NCBI GenBank assembly: GCA_965660325.1
Contig: CBFHZL010000005.1
Location: 1-58,451 of the forward strand
Origin: Acidiluteibacter sp965660325
GTDB lineage: Bacteria > Bacteroidota > Bacteroidia > Flavobacteriales_E > Vicingaceae
DNA length: 58,451 nt
Direction of reading: 5' to 3'
Shown here: one piece after another, positions 52,299-58,451 of the stretch
Layout of the letters: each line of letters begins with the position of its first letter
How positions within the stretch are numbered: position 1 is the first letter of the stretch
Made by a program: the position numbers and the translations under genes
Notes under the pieces: generated by a model
What the model saw: the letters and a program-made list of their open reading frames with translations, nothing else
What the model was told of the DNA's origin: nothing
Databases searched by the model: none

Positions 52299-55200
52299 TT
52301 ATTTAATAATAACTATTTTTTTTATCGATCTCGTCTTATCATTATTTTCTATTTGTATAAAGTATATGCCTTCTGCCCAATCAGAAACATTGACCTCGAA
52401 TGTATCAATTTTGTCTGTTGTTGTGATTTCTTTTATCAGTGACCCGCCACTGGTCAAGAATTTAATCAATTTTATTTGATTACTTCGCGAATAGAGAGAA
52501 ATACTGATTATATCTTTCGTAGGGTTGGGGAAAACCTGAATACTATCTAGTTCAATCTCGGGGGCAGGTAGATTATTTTTTTGCCTTTTTAATTTTGACG
52601 AAGTAATTGGATAAACGAGAGTTTCTTGATAATTATTGTCCTTTGTATAAGTAAGTAAGTTTTCTCCATTAGCATAACCATAACCCTTTGAAATGGCGGC
52701 TCTGCTAATTAAATTATTGATATTTTTGGCTAACGCATTACTTTTAAAAACATTACCATTTTCCAAATAATCAAAAATATCTAAAAGTGGTAAATACGCC
52801 CCTTTAGCTTTTATAGCTGCGGACTTAAAACGAAAACTTGTAAAATTCCCCTTTTGTAGTTCTATTCCTGTTATAATATAATCACTGATAAGCCCTAGAC
52901 TATTTTTAGTTAGATAGTTTATGGTACTATTCCGTGCATTGGATAATATAGTGTCTTTATAAAAAGCTCTAATTTGAGAATTGATTACATCAGCACGAAT
53001 CGATGTTATTCCTATTTGGGGTTTAATTCTATTTAACCCTGGGTTACTAATATTACAATCAGGACAAAATGGGTCTAACCTAGAAGAGCAGCCATTATAA
53101 GATATACCGGTATTAACTGGCATTACTGCAGGTGAGGAATAACATAATGGTTCTGCAAAAAAATCTTGATGATGAAAGTATTCGAAAGAATGAGCTGTTG
53201 GATCAACATATAATTCAGATTCTAATCCTGCATAACATTCTGGAGTAAAACTATTTCCTGTAGGTTTATTTACACTCCCTTGGTTATAATCAATACTAGC
53301 GTTATTAGTAAGTGCTATTGCATATTCAAAACTAGAAAAGTTGTTACATAAAAGCTCTAACCCTTCACCTGATATTTGTTGAATTCCATTTTCTTCCATT
53401 ATTAATACTCCGACAAAGAGGTCATTAAAGTAGTTTTTATAGACTTCATTAACATACTGCCCAGATTGATAAATACAAATCCCACTAGTCCTATCAGCGC
53501 TGGATCCAGGACCAATAAAGCTATTTTCTTCTATTTGGTATCCATAACACCCTTCTGTATAAACTCCGTATACATCATAAATACTGGCTGCAGGTAGTAT
53601 AAATTCACTGCGAGTAACACTAGTAAAATTAACCCCTTTTTGAAATATTGCTTTAATACAGTTATCAAAAATGGTGTAATCAACTGTGAAAGGGTTCATT
53701 GGATTTAAAGCTTTAGCTTCGATACCATAAGTTAAACTCCTAAATTCATTCTTTTCTATGTCTGCAATCGGGCACGGGGTATTAGCAGAAGTTACACTTC
53801 CACATTTTGGTAGTAAGGAATAAGTAGCATCCCAACTCTTTATTCCTACACCTCTATTATTTTCATTATAAAGTTGTGGGACTAAATTTCTAAAAATACA
53901 TTTACTGAATGTAATTTTATCCACATCATGTAAACTAACAAATGCATAAGGATTTGAGTTCTCTTTTAACTGAGCTGTGGTTTCAAAAATCACATTTCTA
54001 AAAAAACTCTGATTTTGATAAACGACACCACCTGCTGTATTATGATAACTATAAAAACTGATAGCTCTTTTACAATTTCTAAAGGTAGAGTTACTTGCCC
54101 TTATAATACCGCCTGTATAACCAAAGTCCTGGTTGCCAGTATTATCTGTTTTTATTAATACAATTGCTTCTCTTGCATGTTCAATTAAGGCATCATTTTT
54201 AATAATTATCTCACCTTGAATTCCTGCCACTTGTTGCCATTGGTTGGCATCTCCATGTACCTCAATGCCATGCCAAAAACGATCTTGACAGGTAGTTGTT
54301 AGTGTACCCCCATCTACAATTAATTTACCACCTCTTTCAACAGTAATTTTTACATTTGGATAAATAAAAAGCGTATCTGATATGGTGAGTGTAGCACCTG
54401 ATTTTATTCGTAAATCAACACTTAACCACCGCTTATTATCCCAGAGTGTATTAGAATTAATTTCCCAAGGAAGGTTTAAAATAGTATTAGTATAAGCACC
54501 TCTGCCATAAACACTAATGGCCATTTTGTCTGTGCAATAACTAAAATCTACATCATTCACAATTCCAGGTGGTAAACCATTGCTATAACATTCCCATTGG
54601 CTCATATTGGCGTTTCTATAAAAAACTCCTACATCAGTAGCTACAAATAATAAATCATTACTTCCTTTTTGGTAATGAATTTCTTGTATCGGTAAATTAG
54701 GTAAGCCTGCACTAAAATCTACCCATCCACCAGGATAACTATCATCTGTTCCTCCCATTGAAGTGTAAAAAATACGTTCTTTATTTGGGCTGTTAGAAAA
54801 TCCGCTAACCCCTATCCATATTCTATCAGGGTTATTCGGATCCATCGTTACTGTATTAATTTGACCCCAAACAATATTTGGAATGTCAGGTGTTATATCA
54901 TTCCAACTGCTAATAGGATTTGGGTTTTCTACATCTGTTTTGAATAACAGTCCTTCAGTAATACCTGAATTATGAGTGGTGTTATCGGTGGCAACTATTT
55001 TAAAGTTTGGTTGGCTTTCGCATATGGCAAAGTCGTTTACCGAAGAGCCTCTATTATTAGCATTATTTATCTCGAGTGCTACCTTCCAGATATTACTTGA
55101 AGAATTAAGATCAGAGCGCACCAGATCCGCAACGCCTGCATAAATTATGTTAGGATTATTTGGGTGGTGCTTTAGCCGGCTTTGCAAGCTCCCAGGTTGC

Positions 55201-55985
55201 GGATATATATTGTTAGGTGATGAAGGTGATTTATGCACACCTCCGTTCATTATAAACGCATCAAAGAATTGATTTTGTTTCCTATATAAAGCATCACCAA
55301 AATCCCCAATACCTCCTGCTAATGAACCCGCTGTCCAATTTTGACCATTATTAGTTGTCCAAATATTTGTGCCGTCTTGTGCACCTCCATAAAATAGGTT
55401 TTCATTATCCTCATGTAATGCAATTCCATGAAACTGCGAGTTAGTTAGTGAATCACTGATATTTTTCCAACATAAACCGTTAGATCGGTATGCTGGTTCG
55501 CAAATGCCATAAGATTTGCTAACGCCTCCATCATGACCAATAAAAAATACCTCCTTCCCATTAATGTTTAAAAGCTGAATAGTTCTAATATCATCATGTA
55601 CCCAAAATGGATCGTGCGGTTGACCTGCTCTTTGTGTAGTATTTGTTATGAAATCAAGAACAAATGACCCGGGATTTGTTTTAAGGTTTTTGTGTAATGT
55701 GACTGCTCCTGTGTAAAAAATATTTGAATCAACTAAAGAAAACTTAAATCCTCCTTTAAAAGAACCAACTTGTGTAGACAGGTTGTCCCAATTAGATCTT
55801 TGATTATAGGTAATGTCTACTCTTCTTTGCATTGAACCAATGCAAGCCATATCTAAAGGTTCATAAGCTACAGCTAGTAAGTTTGGGTTTAACTCACTTG
55901 TTGCAAATTTAGCATTATGAACACAACCCATTGAAGGTGCACTTAAATGACTTACTGAATGAGTATTAAAACTTACCCCCCCCAT
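52299..55985 (-). CDS. T9SS surface protein, C-terminal part (frameshifted from the upstream part)
   Basis: 1228 residues continuing the protein encoded by the upstream frame. First part: Asp-box/BNR propeller repeats (DGTNIWTTNNGQNW, DLLFVATDVGVFYRN, about 1-480). Second part: a right-handed parallel beta-helix region (about 510-960, with repeated short turns such as IIKNDALIEHAREAIVLI). Then a Cys-rich stretch (CSSRLDPFCPDCNISN) and a type A sorting domain (about 1150-1228: IQVFPNPTKDIISISLYS ... GIYFIQIENNDKTRSIKKIVIIK). The ATG at 55985 exists only because of the shift at the G8 tract, so by itself the product has no signal peptide and could not be exported. Confidence 0.8.
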   Translation of the reverse strand: MGGVSFNTHSVSHLSAPSMGCVHNAKFATSELNPNLLAVAYEPLDMACIGSMQRRVDITYNQRSNWDNLSTQVGSFKGGFKFSLVDSNIFYTGAVTLHKNLKTNPGSFVLDFITNTTQRAGQPHDPFWVHDDIRTIQLLNINGKEVFFIGHDGGVSKSYGICEPAYRSNGLCWKNISDSLTNSQFHGIALHEDNENLFYGGAQDGTNIWTTNNGQNWTAGSLAGGIGDFGDALYRKQNQFFDAFIMNGGVHKSPSSPNNIYPQPGSLQSRLKHHPNNPNIIYAGVADLVRSDLNSSSNIWKVALEINNANNRGSSVNDFAICESQPNFKIVATDNTTHNSGITEGLLFKTDVENPNPISSWNDITPDIPNIVWGQINTVTMDPNNPDRIWIGVSGFSNSPNKERIFYTSMGGTDDSYPGGWVDFSAGLPNLPIQEIHYQKGSNDLLFVATDVGVFYRNANMSQWECYSNGLPPGIVNDVDFSYCTDKMAISVYGRGAYTNTILNLPWEINSNTLWDNKRWLSVDLRIKSGATLTISDTLFIYPNVKITVERGGKLIVDGGTLTTTCQDRFWHGIEVHGDANQWQQVAGIQGEIIIKNDALIEHAREAIVLIKTDNTGNQDFGYTGGIIRASNSTFRNCKRAISFYSYHNTAGGVVYQNQSFFRNVIFETTAQLKENSNPYAFVSLHDVDKITFSKCIFRNLVPQLYNENNRGVGIKSWDATYSLLPKCGSVTSANTPCPIADIEKNEFRSLTYGIEAKALNPMNPFTVDYTIFDNCIKAIFQKGVNFTSVTRSEFILPAASIYDVYGVYTEGCYGYQIEENSFIGPGSSADRTSGICIYQSGQYVNEVYKNYFNDLFVGVLIMEENGIQQISGEGLELLCNNFSSFEYAIALTNNASIDYNQGSVNKPTGNSFTPECYAGLESELYVDPTAHSFEYFHHQDFFAEPLCYSSPAVMPVNTGISYNGCSSRLDPFCPDCNISNPGLNRIKPQIGITSIRADVINSQIRAFYKDTILSNARNSTINYLTKNSLGLISDYIITGIELQKGNFTSFRFKSAAIKAKGAYLPLLDIFDYLENGNVFKSNALAKNINNLISRAAISKGYGYANGENLLTYTKDNNYQETLVYPITSSKLKRQKNNLPAPEIELDSIQVFPNPTKDIISISLYSRSNQIKLIKFLTSGGSLIKEITTTDKIDTFEVNVSDWAEGIYFIQIENNDKTRSIKKIVIIK

Positions 55986-56859
55986 TAGAAGAATAATATA
56001 TACTATCTCTGCTGATTATACTAAGTTTATTGGGGTTATTCGGTTGTAAAATGATGTCAAATGGATTGTATATATACTTATAGGTATTTGTCTGGAAACC
56101 GTCATTCGATCGATAAAAACCGTTAGGATATATTAGATTGTAGTTCCTATATGTTATCGCAAAAACCTTGTTAGTGTCAATCGGATTTATTATTTTTTTT
56201 ACAAATCCTAAGTGACTACCAGTTAGACTCAATGAGGTTGGCATCCAACTGTCTCCCCCATTAGTGGATTTATATATTCCGTAACCATTATTTACGGTAA
56301 CATAGGAGTAAGCTCCTGTGCCGATGTATATGACATCTGTATTTAAAGGGTTTACTGCAATTGTTGAGACACCAATTGATAGGCCAATTGTGTCAGTGAT
56401 ATTTTTCCAACTAGTTCCACCATCTGTAGTTTTCCATAATCCACCATTTGGTGTTGCGGCCAATATATGGTTGGTGTCGTACGGGTTTACCCATAGATCA
56501 TGAACTATACCCATTCCTTTAGCTCCATAAACATCATCAGGTGTGTTCCAATAGTTAATAAATTTCCAGTCATCTCCGAAACAATGAGTGCTCGATTTAT
56601 TAGAATGTTCTTCTAAATAACTCATCATTTCTTTTTGATATGAATTAAATGTTCCATTAGAGTCTAATTTAGTTTCATGTAATGCTTCAAAACGTCTAAA
56701 ATTTTTATAATTTTTAGTTTTATGGATGGTATCAAGGAAAATATTATCATTTGAATTTGTACTTAACCAAGTCGAAAATGCATTTTTTATTTCCCAATAA
56801 GTTCGACTATTGTCATTATATATATCTGGCCATGAACTCATGTCGTTTTGAGTGTACAC
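55966..56859 (-). CDS. T9SS surface protein, N-terminal part (frame-disrupted)
   Basis: 297 residues: an N-terminal spacer and then Asp-box propeller repeats (GGLWKTTDGGTSWKNI, GIYKSTNGGDSWMPT, SIYYSSNGGG). It ends at KF* just past a G8 tract, where removing one G joins it smoothly to the downstream part as SSNGGVSFNTHS. Its ATG at 56859 lies after the signal peptide: a start at 56903 gives MKKLFLLISFF, but a T7 tract leaves it one base short of this frame. With T8 and G7 the whole gene (52299-56903) would be one protein of about 1535 residues with signal and sorting domain. Confidence 0.75.
   Translation of the reverse strand: MYTQNDMSSWPDIYNDNSRTYWEIKNAFSTWLSTNSNDNIFLDTIHKTKNYKNFRRFEALHETKLDSNGTFNSYQKEMMSYLEEHSNKSSTHCFGDDWKFINYWNTPDDVYGAKGMGIVHDLWVNPYDTNHILAATPNGGLWKTTDGGTSWKNITDTIGLSIGVSTIAVNPLNTDVIYIGTGAYSYVTVNNGYGIYKSTNGGDSWMPTSLSLTGSHLGFVKKIINPIDTNKVFAITYRNYNLIYPNGFYRSNDGFQTNTYKYIYNPFDIILQPNNPNKLSIISRDSIYYSSNGGGKF
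55976..55983 (-). other. G8 tract at the frameshift (C8 on the plus strand)
   Basis: Eight G's on the coding strand. Seven would keep the frame open. It is either a slippage-prone contingency tract or a sequencing error. Confidence 0.7.
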
Positions 56860-56870
56860 AGATAAAGTAG

Positions 56871-56877
56871 AAAAAAA
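56871..56877 (-). other. T7 tract in the signal-peptide region (A7 on the plus strand)
   Basis: Seven T's within the signal sequence. Eight would join MKKLFLLISFF to STLSVYTQNDMSSW, a normal signal peptide and cleavage region. It is the second frame break of the same gene. Confidence 0.6.
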
Positions 56878-56989
56878 GAAATGAGTAGAAACAATTTTTT
56901 CATGATATGACTATTAGAAGATTAGATGTATTAAGATCAAATTTAACAAAATTTCACATATAAAAGTATATCTACGTTGCGCCCATAAA

Positions 56990-57020
56990 AAACCCATCAA
57001 ATCAGTGACTTGATGGGTTT
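56990..57020 (-). terminator. Terminator of accC
   Basis: AAACCCATCAA (56990-57000) pairs with TTGATGGGTTT (57010-57020), 25 bases after the accC stop, with an A6 run that reads as T6 on the minus strand. The surrounding 37 bases nearly duplicate the terminator at 50745-50781. Confidence 0.75.
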
Positions 57021-57045
57021 AAGAATAATATTGGATTAGCTGAAT

Positions 57046-58401
57046 TTAATCTGCTAAGGTATCTTTCTTTAAAACGAACGTTTCCATAAACTTAGTCGTG
57101 CATTCACCATCTAGGAAAGTTTGATCTTCCATTAATTGGTAGTGGAAAGGGATCGTAGTTTTAATACCTTCTATCACATATTCACTCAATGCTCGCTTCA
57201 TTTTCTTAATCGCTTCTTCACGTGTTTGTGCCACAGTAATTAGCTTAGAAATCATTGAATCGTAGTTTGGAGGAATAACATAACCTGCATACGAGTGCGT
57301 GTCTACACGCACACCATGCCCACCTGGCGAATGATACGTGGTAATCGCTCCTGGACTTGGTCTAAACCCGTTATACGGGTCCTCAGCATTTATTCTACAC
57401 TGAATAGCATGCATCTGAGGCTCGTAGTTTTTACCAGAGATTTTGATTCCTGCAGCAATTTTAATTTGCTCTTTAATTAAATCAAAGTTGATTACTTCCT
57501 CAGTAATGGTATGCTCTACTTGGATACGCGTATTCATCTCCATAAAGTAGAAATTACGGTGCTTGTCAACCAAAAACTCGACAGTGCCCACACCTTCGTA
57601 ATTTGCTGCAGCCGCTGCTTTGATTGCCGCTTCACCCATTGCCGTTCTTAGTTCTTTCGTCATAAACGGTGAAGGTGTTTCCTCCACTAACTTTTGGTGT
57701 CTACGCTGAATAGAACAGTCACGCTCTGACATGTGGCAATAGTTTCCAAATTGGTCACCTGCGATTTGTATCTCAATGTGACGTGGTTCTTCAATGAATT
57801 TCTCCATGTACATACCATCGTTACTAAAAGCGGCTTTCGCTTCTTTTCTCGCAGAATCCCAGTGTTCTTCTAACTCGGACTCAGCCTTTACAACACGCAT
57901 CCCTTTACCACCGCCTCCGGCAGTAGCTTTAATCATTACAGGGTATTTGATTTTTTTGGCGATTTTCTTTGCATCTTCCAAGCTATCGAGGATTCCTTCA
58001 GAACCCGGAATGCATGGAACTCCTGCAGCTACCATGGTAGCTTTGGCAGAAGCTTTATCACCCATTGAGTCAATCATTTCAGGCGATGCCCCAATGAATT
58101 TAATGCCGTTTTCATCACAGATTTTCGAGAATTTGGCATTTTCTGACAAAAAGCCATATCCTGGGTGAATTGCATCAGCATTGGTAATTTCTGCAGCAGC
58201 TATGATGTTGGTCATTTTTAGATAAGACTCTGAACTAGGAGCAGGTCCTATACAAACAGCCTCATCAGCGAAGCGTACGTGTAAACTATCGGCATCAGCT
58301 TTTGAATAAACAGCCACTGTTTTAACGCCCATCTCTTTACATGTTCTTATTACCCTTAGGGCAATCTCTCCTCTGTTCGCTATTAATATTTTCTTAAACA
58401 T
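57046..58401 (-). CDS. accC: Acetyl-CoA carboxylase, biotin carboxylase subunit
   Basis: It carboxylates the biotin on AccB with bicarbonate and ATP, the first half of malonyl-CoA synthesis. It has 451 residues. It opens MFKKILIANRGEIALRVIRTC; the ATP-grasp domain carries the glycine loop KATAGGGGKGMRVV, EKFIEEPRHIEIQI, CSIQRRHQKLVEE and the catalytic segment FLEMNTR-like FYFMEMNTRIQVEH. The C-terminal lid ends near residue 450. I chose the ATG at 58401 since it gives the family N-terminus; nine extra codons upstream are possible. accB is expected just outside the window. A small inverted repeat, CTGTCA / TGACAG (58422-58439), lies upstream. Confidence 0.96.
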   Translation of the reverse strand: MFKKILIANRGEIALRVIRTCKEMGVKTVAVYSKADADSLHVRFADEAVCIGPAPSSESYLKMTNIIAAAEITNADAIHPGYGFLSENAKFSKICDENGIKFIGASPEMIDSMGDKASAKATMVAAGVPCIPGSEGILDSLEDAKKIAKKIKYPVMIKATAGGGGKGMRVVKAESELEEHWDSARKEAKAAFSNDGMYMEKFIEEPRHIEIQIAGDQFGNYCHMSERDCSIQRRHQKLVEETPSPFMTKELRTAMGEAAIKAAAAANYEGVGTVEFLVDKHRNFYFMEMNTRIQVEHTITEEVINFDLIKEQIKIAAGIKISGKNYEPQMHAIQCRINAEDPYNGFRPSPGAITTYHSPGGHGVRVDTHSYAGYVIPPNYDSMISKLITVAQTREEAIKKMKRALSEYVIEGIKTTIPFHYQLMEDQTFLDGECTTKFMETFVLKKDTLAD

Positions 58402-58451
58402 AGATATCGATTTGTGGTAATCTGTCAAAAAACTGACAGAACGTTGAGTAA

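Noticed and set aside
58422..58439. Terminator or operator before accC
   Set aside because: CTGTCA/TGACAG is a 6-bp stem at the window edge, and without the upstream gene I cannot say what it does.

Overview
The window looks like the chromosome of an AT-rich member of the Bacteroidota, probably a marine or aquatic Flavobacteriales lineage. Three things point there. Promoters follow the phylum's TTTG / TAnnTTTG pattern in front of many genes. There are type IX secretion (T9SS) substrates with both type A and type B C-terminal sorting domains, next to a PorP/SprF-family gene. The housekeeping order panC-panD / GT5-like protein / DUF4270 lipoprotein / glmS is one I associate with this phylum. 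I cannot name the species. I saw no tRNA, rRNA, CRISPR array, transposase, integrase or phage genes.

Layout. 1-5.1 kb: 3' part of an iodotyrosine-deiodinase-like flavoprotein gene, purN, dCMP deaminase, a CtpA-type protease, a tiny acidic lipoprotein, superoxide dismutase and a TM2 protein. 5.3-9.4 kb (minus): glmS, a DUF4270 lipoprotein and a half-length GT5 protein. 9.5-15.1 kb (plus): panC, panD, a flippase-like membrane protein, an rfaE2-type nucleotidyltransferase, a TPR protein, radA and a polysaccharide deacetylase. 15.1-26.6 kb (minus): a 3515-residue SprB-like adhesin with 39 repeats and its PorP/SprF partner. 26.9-31.1 kb: metG, an LD-carboxypeptidase, a secreted DUF4412-like protein and a YraN-type protein.

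31.1-35.9 kb is an accessory island. Small genes (a winged-helix-like protein, a two-TM protein, a TacA/TacT-type toxin-antitoxin pair) sit between recurring boundary motifs that resemble integron cassette ends. They are followed by a decayed duplicate of the end of the next core gene, a truncated Fic gene and a secreted SGNH hydrolase. The last two lie between 222-bp diverged direct repeats. 36.0-39.5 kb returns to core genes (membrane protein, rpoN, asnS). 39.7-46.4 kb is a TetR-regulated RND efflux operon with a clear palindromic operator candidate. 46.6-50.7 kb carries dxs and two carotenoid genes (CrtD/CrtI-like and CruF-like), which would link isoprenoid supply to a hydroxylated carotenoid. 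50.8-56.9 kb holds two T9SS cargo genes between near-identical terminators; the larger one is broken by two homopolymer frameshifts. The window ends with accC.

The most interesting items are the cassette-like island, the direct-repeat scar with the Fic remnant, the homopolymer-shifted surface protein, the 39-repeat adhesin with two repeat classes, and the halotyrosine-dehalogenase-like flavoprotein with its full substrate-binding triad.
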